This document shows, piece by piece, positions 47,281-60,631 of a stretch of DNA of 60,631 nt. The DNA comes from Mycoplasma testudinis ATCC 43263 (GTDB lineage: Bacteria; Bacillota_I; Bacilli_A; Mycoplasmatales; Mycoplasmoidaceae). The notes below the pieces were generated by a model. The model saw nothing but the letters and a program-made list of their open reading frames with translations. It ran no database searches and had not been told where the DNA came from. Position 1 is the first letter of the stretch. Each line of letters starts with the position of its first letter. The position numbers and the translations under genes were made by a program. The stretch spans positions 1-60,631 of the forward strand of contig NZ_JHXT01000008.1 in NCBI RefSeq assembly GCF_000687795.1. The letters run 5' to 3'.

Positions 47281-50200
47281 CTATTCCCATCCGATGTGAC
47301 TAAATGAGAATCCTGTAGTTGGAGCTCCCATCATAAAGTAAGTCATGTGGTTATGAATTTGTTGAACCATTTTTGGTGCTTGAGGATCTGAAATATCTAA
47401 CACTTTATATGGAAGATATGTAACCGAATCCAACATTCGAATTTCATAATCCATACTTACTGATAAATTTACGTAAGCAATTATTCTTTTGAAGATGACA
47501 GCCCCTGTATCCCCACGAGCATTATTAATGGCAAAGTTGATTTTGCTTGGTCCACTACCATAAAGATTGATTGCATTACTTGAATAGCGGCCGCTTAAAA
47601 AGCTTGTTAAACCATCACTCATACTAACGTATTGGTTAACTTCAGAAATAGCTGCATCTGATAATTTTGGTGTCGTTCCATCATATGATCAACCCTTGTT
47701 CATAATGTCTTCTTTAGTTGCTGCAATATGTTGAACATCATAAAGCGAACTTTTAGCAACTGTAAAGTTATTTAAGTAAGCAAATGGCGCAACGTTTTGT
47801 TGGGGATCTGAAATGTCAAGACTATAATAAGGAACTGTTAATCCATTAACGGTTTTTGTTGGTAGTAAATAAACGTTAGCAGTAGTGTGATAAATTCTTC
47901 CAGCTGTATATTTGATAAAGTTTTGAATCAAGCCTTGGACTGAGTTATATAATTGTTCACTAATGTTTTTAAATGTACCTGCCATCGTTCGTTCTGCATC
48001 AGTAGCCTTATATTCTGATGTATGTGAAGAATGAGCGGCAATATCAGTTGGATCGATTGTTAATTTAGCACCAACAATTTGATAATTAATAATGGTTTTA
48101 CCGTTACCTGCAACATCATATGCTGGTAAGATAATTAAGTTATCGCCTCCATAATTAACTTTAATATTTCCATTAATAGTTAGGAAGGGAGCACTTGCTA
48201 TTGGATTTAAATTACCAAATAATAATTCTTTAACAAAATCCTGAATTGTAGCATTAGCGCGAATCCCACTGAGAAGGTTATTAATAATGTAATCCACAAT
48301 ACTTGGATTAGTTTCATTCCCTTTTAAAATGTTGTCCATTGTGCTTTGGGGAACATATCAAGGTTTAGCTTTGTTACCTTCTGTAATTGCTTGCTGACGA
48401 ATTTGATCAAGCAATTGTGGAGTCATAAAGTTATCTTGAATAAATGATCTCAATTTCGCTGATGGTAACAAATTAACTACAGCTTCTACAAAACTATTAG
48501 GAATAATGAAGTTGTTAACACTAATTTGATAGCCAACATCCAAATGTTGAATAACTAAATCGTTGTAATCGTTATAATTTGTCACAATGTTTGGCGAACT
48601 AAAGTTAGCGGCATTAATTTTAGTTAAAGTAATTTTTGCTAAGTTTTCATCACTAAACAATTTACGGGTTTGGTCGAAAAGATTATAAACTCGGGCAACA
48701 GTTGCATCATCGTCTTGTAAACTTTGATTTTTTGTAACAAAGACATCAAACATTTGTTTTAATTGTGGGGTTAATGAACTAGCGCTAAAACCAACCATAT
48801 TTAAAATATCTGTTAGTGCGGCTTTATTATCTTTGAATAATCCCTTAACAAAAGCGTCAATCGGGTCGTTTGCGTTAGTTAAAACGTTAATGAATAACGA
48901 TTTATATTTCTTCAAGAAATCAGTTAACGATAATTTGGTTAATCCACTTGGGTCGTTTGCAGCAGGAATGATTGCATCTTGCGGTTCAGTCGTAGTTGTA
49001 TTATCCCCACCACTCAATAAAGAAGCACCATTTCCCGACAATTGCACAATCATATCAAAAATTGTTGGAGCTAATTTAGGATCGGATAATAAATCTAACA
49101 CATAAACACCTTTTGAAGAAACCAAAGCATCGAAGATAACTTTGATTGGCTGTAAAGCGGGTGATGTTAACAAGCTGCTAATTGTACCTTGTAAACCGCT
49201 CAAACGATCAAATACTTGATCAGGAGATGATAATCCTTTAAAGAAGTCTGTCATGACTCCACCCAAACTACCAGCTAAAGGAACGTTGTTAACTAAATAA
49301 TTAATTATGGCGTCTTTATCTTTGTAAACAATTTGATAGAAGGTTTTTCCATTAGGATTTGATTTTGAACTTGTTAATAAATCATAAATCAAATCACGAA
49401 CAGATGCTGTTCCATTCACTTTTTGGGTTAATGATTTATTGTTTAAAGTTAACAAGTCTGCAATGTTACCAGCATTCTTTACTAAAACATCAGATAATTT
49501 ATAATTTCCAGCATTGTGCATGTCATACATCGATCCAAATAAACCACTAATAGTTTTGGCAATCTGTTTAGCCAAATCAAACCGGTTTTCAAAAATATTA
49601 GCTAAATCAGTTCCAACCCGGTTTCCAGAAACGGTATTGTAGTTTAAAACTTTACCATTTTTACCAACGATATATTGTTGGGCAGTATACGGATCAATTC
49701 CAGGAGCAACATCACTTAGTAAAACGTTAATGTTAGACTTTGCTTTATTAAAAATAAAGTCAGATAAAACTGTAGTTTTGTCGTCGATTGTAATTTGCAG
49801 TGACTTAATCGATCAATTTAAATACGGTTTGTTAGTAGTTGGGTCAACGGAGACAATTGCTTTTAATTGTGTACTATCAGTTGAAGAATTGGTAACTGAA
49901 TCTTGCAGATTCAAAGTTGAAGCACTTTGGGTTGATGCAACTATTGTTGGGTTGTTTGTAAAACTAAATTTAACGATAGCGTTGGGAGCGACATTTTCTA
50001 GTCCAGGAATAACATTCCCATCAAGATCATGAAACGCTTGGGGTTCAGTATTAACATTAGTGAATTTATAATCACCTGAGATTTGCACGTTTAACTTATC
50101 AGTTCCCATTTGCTTAAATACTGGAGCATTACCTGTTAACGAAAAGTATTGACTATTTGCTTTAAACAAATTATCTAAATAAGAGTTAACGTCAGCAACT

Positions 50201-50589
50201 AATGGTGCATAATCAACTTCATTATTTTTAGATAGTTCATTAGCTAATGTTTTATTTAAACTATCTCCTAAAGAATTTGCAGCAACTTGTAACCCTTTAG
50301 TGTTAACGGTTTGTCCTGTAAGGGAATTGATTTTCGGAGCCGGATATAAACTAGAACTTGATACTACAGTTTGTTTTTGGGTCTCAATTTTATTTAAAAA
50401 TGCAGGTTTTGTGCCTTGCTGTTCAATGACGATATTTGCTGGTGCATCATCGCTAGCGGTTTTGCTGTTATTAACAGCACTACCTGACGCTGATTGGGCA
50501 GAAATTATTCCGTAGGTTGCCCCTGGGATAATTATTGCCAAACTTGATACTGCAAAGCAGATACTGATTAGACGTCTTTTTTTTGTCAT
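47281..50589 (-). CDS. Large secreted or membrane-anchored surface protein
   Basis: A 1102-residue protein. A basic start MTKKRRL is followed by one hydrophobic segment (residues 7-30) without a lipobox cysteine, so it is either an N-terminal anchor or a cleaved signal. The rest is hydrophilic, Asn/Ser/Thr/Asp-rich, with many helical stretches. Two stretches near the C-terminus share the words LDISDPQ preceded by a Leu-Pro-Thr/Tyr strand, about 170 residues apart, suggesting a repeated module. Very few TGA codons. No family recognised; extracellular location is inferred from the N-terminus. Confidence 0.7.
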
Positions 50590-50680
50590 GGTGAGTCACC
50601 TCGATTACTGATATTAATTACTGATATAACAACGTTAATAAAAAACACTATGAAGTTAAAGCTTCATTGTATTTAAGTAA

Positions 50681-51109
50681 TTAGTTCCAGAACCGGAAGT
50701 AAATTTTGCCAATCTGAACCGAATAGTTTTTAATTGCTAAGCAATTATAAATATTGGTTTTTTCAAGATTGATAGATTGATAAGAAATTTTATGTTTTTG
50801 ATTTTCAGGACGTAAAGCATATAAACTAAGAGAACTTAGTTCAGGGCAAATTAAACGACCTAAATGATGGAACAATTGACCAATATAGTAAGCGGCTTTA
50901 TATAAAATAAGAAGGCTTAAAAATACTGGTAAAGACCAAAATCAAACAAAACAAAATAACCGCGCGTTTGTTTTTAATGAAGCAATCTTTTCTTTCAGTC
51001 TTTTAAAAGACGTTTGTAAAGAACTTGCCACAAATAAAAAGGCATAGGCTGGTAAAATGAATATGATAACGAACAAATAACGAATTGTTCTTTCAAATAA
51101 TTTCTTCAT
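50681..51109 (-). CDS. Small membrane protein, unknown function
   Basis: A 142-residue protein from ATG 51109 (MKKLFERTIRY). Two hydrophobic segments lie at about residues 10-33 (YLFVIIFILPAYAFLFVASSL) and 58-80 (WFWSLPVFLSLLILYKAAYYIG), joined by a basic loop. Two TGA codons read as Trp. A longer frame begins at 51139, but the ATG at 51109 fits a normal basic N-terminus. Not recognised. Confidence 0.55.
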
Positions 51110-51187
51110 ATTGTGCTTATTATTATACCAAAATGCCACAAAAAGGCAAATGTACTATATTAAAAAGGTATTTGAATAATACTAAAA

Positions 51188-51838
51188 CTATCACAAAGTT
51201 AGGCTTTGGAGTTTCAAATTTTCCATTTTTTCAAGTATTTTTTTACGAGTGGGGTCTTTTTGTAAAGTAGCAATTTCTAATTTGGCTTTTTGCTTACGCG
51301 CTGTTAAATCCCTAGAAAAAGATATTTTTCCAATAACAAATCCCAAAACTCACGCTAGCCAAAGTGATATATCAATAGCTGCTGAAACCGTTCCTAAGAT
51401 CAAAAAAATGGCACCAACATTATTCTGACCATCCGAAAACCCAATATTTAATGTAAGAACAAAAAGGCTAAAAACGCAACACAAATAAAGCAAAATGGTA
51501 ATTCCAATAAAAACATACCCTGCTATTTTTGTTCGGTCAAGACTACTAGATTCAAATCGTTGAAATTCAACACTTGCTTCTAATTGTTCAATTCTTTTTT
51601 GGTATTTTTCTTCCAATTCTTTTAATTCAAAGTACATTTTTTCATTCGCCACTAATTCTAAGTAATTTTCTAGCGAAGTATCACGTTGCAAAAAGTATTC
51701 ACTTTCTTTCCATGAAAAAACGTGATGTCCCGAACCACTTACTGAAGTAGATTTCGTAGCATCTATCAACACTCAACCAAAGCTAGCATAATCCTTAGTT
51801 TTTTGGATGGTCTCAACCACCTTTGTTTCAATCGCCAT
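51188..51838 (-). CDS. Membrane protein with coiled-coil segment, unknown function
   Basis: A 216-residue protein; the last two sense codons before the stop include a TGA-Trp. A soluble N-terminal part (about 1-75) is followed by a Glu/Lys-rich helix (about 75-105, ELKELEEKYQKRIEQLEAS), two hydrophobic segments (about 112-135 and 143-165, continuing LWLAWVLGFVIG), and a basic C-terminal helix. The layout suggests cytoplasmic ends and two membrane passes. Not recognised. Confidence 0.55.
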
Positions 51839-51933
51839 TTTGCAAATCCTTACAAAAAAATAAAAATAATTATTTAAATAATAAATTATTAAAGGTGAGA
51901 TTTTAAAATACTTTGACGTTGACAATAAAAAAT

Positions 51934-51950
51934 CCAGCTAATCGAGCTGG
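51934..51950 (-). terminator. rpoBC operon terminator
   Basis: CCAGCT (51934-51939) pairs with AGCTGG (51945-51950), 5-base loop, followed on the minus strand by a run of T. It lies about 35 bases after the rpoC stop. Confidence 0.75.
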
Positions 51951-51985
51951 AAATTTTGTTTGGATAAAAGCAATAAAACAAATTT

Positions 51986-55846
<3,861 letters not shown>

Positions 55847-55865
55847 AAATTAATAGCTCCTGAAA

Positions 55866-58800
55866 CTAATATTCTTCATCATCAAGGGTAAAGTTTGACG
55901 TCATTGCAGGATCAAACTGTTCTTCATACTCATCTGGTGCATCATTAACTACAGTGTATGAGTTAACATCATCTTTCGTATTATCGTCATAAATAATATT
56001 CACTGCAAGTCCAAGTCCTTGTAATTCCTTAGTTAATAACTTGAATGATTCAGGAATTCCAGGAACGGGAATTTCACGCCCCTTAATGATTGCATTGTAC
56101 GTTAAATTTCGACCACGAACATCGTCAGATTTAATTGTTAACAATTCCCGTAGGTTGTGAGCAGCTCCATAAGCTTGTAAAGCTCATACTTCCATTTCCC
56201 CAAAACGTTGTCCACCCATTTGTGATTTTCCACCAAGGGGTTGTTGGGTAATTTTCGAGTAAGGACCGACCGCACGGGAGTGAATTTTATCGTCAACCAT
56301 GTGATCAAGTTTTAACATGTACATCACTCCGACTGAGATTGGTTTTTCAAATGGTTCTCCAGTTCGACCATCAATTAATTTGAATTTTCCATGGGTCTTT
56401 TCTGAATCAATACCAGCTTCGGCCATAATGTTCTTCAAGTCATTCATGTTTACACCTTCAAATACTGGTGTAGCAATTTTGTAACTCAAATCGTCATATG
56501 TCATTCCCACAAGTTTCAAAATAATGTCGATGTCAATTGGGCGAATTCTAGCTAAAGCATCATCAACGTTTTTAGCTGCTTTGCCCTTACAATAATCTTT
56601 AGTTGTACTAATTAAACTTTTAGCAGCAACAGTTGATAAGCCAAATAATTTCTTTAAGGTTTTTTCACCGGCAGTATCATATGCTGCTTTGATTAATTCT
56701 TTCCGAGCAATGCCACGGGCAGCCAATCCTAAATGCAATTCAAAAATTTGTCCAATATTCATCCGGCTAGGAACCCCTAGTGGATTTAATAAGATATCAA
56801 TTGGTGTCCCATCTTCCAAGTGTGGCATATCTTCACGCGGCACAATTTTAGAAACAATTCCCTTGTTTCCGTGACGTCCAGCCAACTTATCACCAATTTG
56901 AATTTTCCGTTTTTGAGCAACATAAACTTTAACTAATTCAATTACGTCATCACCAAGTTCGTCGCCTTTAGCAATGCTAAAACGACGGACCGCAGCAACA
57001 ACACCATCTCCGCCATGAGGAACCTTTAATGAAGATTCGCGAATGTTTTTGGTTTTTTCTCCGAAGATCGCTTGTAGCAATTTTTCTTCAGCACTTAAAT
57101 CAACTTGACCTTTTGGTGAAATCTTACCAACTAAAATGTCACCTTCTTTAACTTCAGCACCAACCATAATTACGCCGTCTTCATCCAAATAACGTTTAGC
57201 ATCATCTGCTACATTAGGAATGTCTCGTGTAATTTCTTCATCACCATTTTTAGTGCGGACACATTGTACGGTGTGTTCGTTAATATTAATTGAAGTATAA
57301 ACATCTTCTTGCAATAACCGGTCTGAAATGATAATGGCATCTTCATAGTTATATCCGCGTCATGTGGTAAAGGCTGCAAGAATGTTTTGCCCAAGAGCTA
57401 ATTCACCATTGCGCATTGCAGCACCATCAGCTAATATTTGGGATTTCTTGACTTTTTCGCCTAAAGCAACAATTGGTGTTTGGTTGTAACAAGTATTTTG
57501 GTTTGATTTTAAGAATTTTGTTAATTGGTAAGAATCGATTTTACCATCTGATCCCTTAACTTTGATTTCAGTACTATCAACATAAACCACTTCACCATCG
57601 CGTTTAGCTAAAATAACCATTCCTGAATCATGCGCAATTTTATATTCGACTCCGGTTCCAACAACAGGTGCATATGGTTTTAATAAAGGCGCAGCTTGAC
57701 GTTGCATGTTGGCACCCATTAAAGCCCGAGACGAGTCATCGTTTTCTAAGAAAGGAATTAAACTTGCAGCAATTGAAACAACTTGACGCGGAGCCACGTC
57801 AATGTAGTCAACACGTTTTGGATCATATAATTCTTGAGAAGAACGATAGCGGGCAATAATTTCTTTATCAAGAATTTTACCTTCTTCATTCAACTTCATA
57901 TTAGCCGAAGCTTCAGCAATGATGTATTCATCTTCACGTAAAGCTGTTAAGCGTTCAAACTTATCGGTGATTACCCCTTTTTCGACTTTACGATAAGGCG
58001 ACATTAAAAAGCCATTTGAGTCAATCGTAGCGTATGAAGCTAATGACATAATCAAACCAATGTTCATCCCTTCAGGAGTTTCAATTGGACAAATTCGGCC
58101 ATAGTGTGAATAGTGAACGTCACGAATGTCTAAGTTTGGGTCTTCCCGAGAAATTCCACCAGGTCCCATTGCAGAAATTCTTCGTTTGTTTGTTAATTCT
58201 GCAAGTGGGTTTTGCTGATCTAAGAATTGAGTTAATTGGTGGGTATTAAAGAAATCTTTAATCACTAATTGGAATGGTTTTGAATTAATTACCGACTTAA
58301 TTGTTAAACGAGTTTGCTTTTGGGTTTCTTCCATTTCGCCAGTTGCTTCATTTAATTCCACGTTTTTATTAGAACCATCTGCAATAGCTAACTTATCACG
58401 GATATAACGGTCCATCCGAAGCATTCCGGTTTGAACACGACTACGTAATAATTCATTAATTAGTTTTAAACGTTTATTACCTAAGTGGTCAATATCATCA
58501 TAATATCCGATGTTGTGTGGCAAGTTAATAATATAAGAAATAATTGAAATCAAGTCGGCTAAAGTTAATGTTTCGACAGTATCATCTGTACCATCAATTC
58601 CGATAATTGGAGTAACTTCAGTTCGTGATTCATTATTGGTGTAAACCGAAACACTTTCGTAATGATATTTAGCAACATCTTTTGCTTGACCTGGAGAATC
58701 AGGAACAAAGTGAATGTTATGAATAATATCAAGTTCTTTACTCTTGGTTAAGGCTTTAATCTTATCGATTTCAGGTTTTAAAATTAAAGTCCCTTTAGCA

Positions 58801-60059
58801 ATTGCAACTTTTCCGGTTTTTGTATCGACTAAATCTTGAGCTAAAGTGCGTTGATAAAGACGTTCGGATACCCGAAGTTTACGGACAAATTTATACCGAC
58901 CTGCTAAACTTAAATCGTAATAACGTTTTTGAAAGAAGTGTTTTCACAAGAGCAATTGGTAAGTTGGGTTATCAGTCTTGTCATTAGCATTATCAAAAGT
59001 CTTGGTAGAAATTGATAATTCGTTAACGACATTTTTTGCAGCTTTTTCAACAATCACTTGATCCAAGATTGATTCCAATTCGGATTTCATTTCTTGATAT
59101 TGCGTTAAATCGTCTCCTTTAAGTTTTTCAACTGTTGTATTTAAACGATCTAAGAAATCTGTCATTTCTTTGTTTTTAGTGTAGTATTGTGAAACTAATT
59201 CACGTAATTTGCTGTCAATTGGCAAACCACGTTTCATACTTTCTTTTTCGCTGCTAAGTTCTTTAAGAATATTAGAAATTTCAGTATCACGAGTGATGTA
59301 TTTGTGGTTGTAATTTTCTGCATCCAATGTTCGGCGAATATATTCGTTATTGTTAAATATTCGTAAAATTTCATTTCCTGATAAACCAAAAGCTTTCAGC
59401 AATGTAGTCATCGAGAAAACTTTAGCAGATTCACCAGTAACATCACGAATTACGGCTTGAACAAAGTCTTTATTTTCAGCAATATAAACCAACATCAAAG
59501 TACCCTTAGCAGGCAAAATTTCGCAAACATAACCTTCTTGGTTACGCTTGCGGCTATTTGATAATTTAACTTGAGACTTGCTTAAGATATAAGCACCTGG
59601 AGAACGAACAATTTGTGCAATTACAAACTTTTCAATTCCATTAACGATGAATGAACCTTTATCAGACATTAACGGAATGTTAGCAAAAAAGATTCCATCT
59701 TTAGAAACTTTAGCTTTGGTTTTCTTAGCTTTGGTTGCAGTCCCAGTTTCGTGGTTGATTAATGTTAAATCAACGTGCAAACTCGCTTCATAAGTTTTAG
59801 CTTCAGTATGTGCTTGAACTTCAGTCCGTTCAGGCTTTTCTAAAGTCAAACCATTAAACTCGATTGTATACTTACCGTTTGGTGAAACAATCGGGAAGAA
59901 AGAAGAGATAATTTCTTCTAATTCCTTGTTCAAAAATTGACGGTACGAATTAACTTGTAATTCTGGTAAGTTAGGTGGTTCGAAGTTATTTTTAATTTTT
60001 CCATAGTCCCGACGTACAACTCGGGGTGAAAATTCAGTTATGCGGTATTTACTTTCCAC
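55866..60059 (-). CDS. rpoB: RNA polymerase beta subunit
   Basis: A 1397-residue protein, close to the 1391 of M. pneumoniae. The start is set at GTG 60059 because AAGGAG (60066-60071) lies 6 bases upstream and the following residues [21 protein letters not shown] resemble family N-termini; in-frame ATGs at 60086 and 60119 have no such site. Rifampicin-region segments are visible ([33 protein letters not shown]), as are [12 protein letters not shown] and the C-terminal [13 protein letters not shown]. The segment differs from the E. coli Rif pocket in places (for example Asn instead of Ser in HQLTQFLDQ...NPL). Followed by rpoC. Confidence 0.98.
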
Positions 60060-60296
60060 AAAACACTCCTTGAAAAAAATTGCCATTAAATCATAAAAAC
60101 TTACCCTTTTGAAAATCAATCGAGTAAATTTTTATAAATTAATATATAAATTTATATTATATAAATGTGCTCGTATATTATACACTAATCTAAAAAAAAT
60201 AATAAAAAATCAACTTTTTTAGTGACAAAATGGTTTAACAAATAAATCGTTTTTATTTCAAAAAAAGCAAAAAAAAACAATTTTACAAGTTTTACA
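60060..60296 (-). promoter_or_regulatory. rpoBC leader and promoter region
   Basis: 237 bases between the right-hand IS copy and rpoB, very AT-rich. On the minus strand TATAAT occurs at 60182-60177 and at 60161-60156; neither has a strong -35 at the standard distance. Transcription could also be influenced by the adjacent IS, but its gene reads on the minus strand into rpoB only after a terminator (60406-60373). Confidence 0.4.
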
Positions 60297-60372
60297 TGGA
60301 AGTAATGATTTAAGTGTGTTAATGTCTAGATTTCTTTGAAACCATTGACATCGTGTTATTAAAAGTATACTA

Positions 60373-60406
60373 AAAAACGGAAACGCTTTCGCAATTTTCC
60401 GTTTTT
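60373..60406 (-). terminator. Terminator of the right IS transposase
   Basis: Mirrored copy of the 11-bp hairpin at 213-246, followed by T on the minus strand. It should stop transcription from the IS before it reaches rpoB. Confidence 0.75.
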
Positions 60407-60473
60407 ATCATTATTTAAACGCGCAAATCTTTGACTCTTGGTCAAGATTGAACAATAAATTAAGTGTTTGTAT

Positions 60474-60631
60474 TTATTCTGGTTGCAAATCTATATCAAA
60501 TAGAATTTCGAGTTGCTGAATTATACTTTGCCAATTACGAACTTTCATTTGCCTATCGTCGCGTTCGTAATTCATGATGCCTAAATAAACAATTTTTAGA
60601 ATTGCTTTATTATTAACAAAACTAGATTTGG
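60474..60631 (-). CDS. IS256-family transposase, C-terminal fragment
   Basis: The same C-terminal 47 residues as at 2-145, plus about four more codons (KSSF) before the window edge. Truncated by the window, not by a visible mutation. The upstream catalytic domain is outside. Confidence 0.6.
   Translation of the reverse strand, partial: KSSFVNNKAILKIVYLGIMNYERDDRQMKVRNWQSIIQQLEILFDIDLQPE

Larger units (their letters stand above)
60297..60631 (-). mobile_element. 3' end of an IS256-like insertion sequence (right copy)
   Basis: Inverted copy of 1-322 (position i pairs with 60619 minus i), identical by eye, extending 13 bases further into the element at the window edge. It holds the transposase C-terminus and terminator. 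Its outer end faces rpoB. Confidence 0.8.

Overview
The window is a low-GC segment of a mollicute (Mycoplasma-type) genome read with genetic code 4. Almost every long gene contains in-frame TGA at positions where its family has tryptophan (rpoB, rpoC, fusA, eno, uxaC and others), so apparent stop-split pieces are single genes. Several marks point to the M. pneumoniae group: a giant protein with EAGR boxes (the terminal-organelle motif), and the order nuclease-like gene / thiI / nrnA / rluA-type synthase, which resembles the MG373-MG370 block of M. genitalium. The species cannot be named from the sequence alone.

Layout. The two ends (1-322 and 60297-60618) are identical in inverted orientation and are the 3' ends of two copies of an IS256-like insertion sequence, so the segment is probably a contig or block bounded by repeats. 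From 413 to 5262 (minus) lies a tight RNA-modification/nuclease cluster: rluA-type pseudouridine synthase, SpoU methyltransferase, nrnA, thiI, PD-(D/E)XK-like protein. Two tandem GNAT acetyltransferases (5414-6523, plus), a membrane protein and a tRNA-Arg follow. From 7749 to 15230 (minus) there is one 2493-residue acidic, Pro/Glu-rich protein with 11 EAGR-like boxes. Next come a DEAD-box helicase, enolase, an oversized MATE transporter, a plus-strand sirtuin and the str operon (rpsL-rpsG-fusA).

The 25.3-33.0 kb region is accessory and surface related: a membrane protein behind a promoter with a 16-A tract between its -35 and -10 elements (candidate phase variation), a multi-pass membrane protein, a DUF31/trypsin-like lipoprotein and a coiled-coil protein. 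From 33.2 to 44.8 kb lies a complete glucuronate route: MFS transporter, uxaC, uxuB, uxuA, kdgK and eda, together with a GH3 glycosidase and HAD phosphatases. It is arranged as one six-gene run and one three-gene run. Each run has a perfect 12-bp palindrome at its head and a terminator at its end. The chemistry would be (oligosaccharide) -> glucuronate -> fructuronate -> mannonate -> KDG -> KDPG -> pyruvate + glyceraldehyde-3-P, which then enters glycolysis (enolase is also in this window).

From 44.9 to 51.8 kb are a second MFS paralogue with a Pro/Gln-rich tail, a 1102-residue surface protein and two small membrane proteins. The window closes with rpoC and rpoB (minus), rpoB starting at a GTG with a good ribosome binding site, about 240 bp from the right-hand IS copy.
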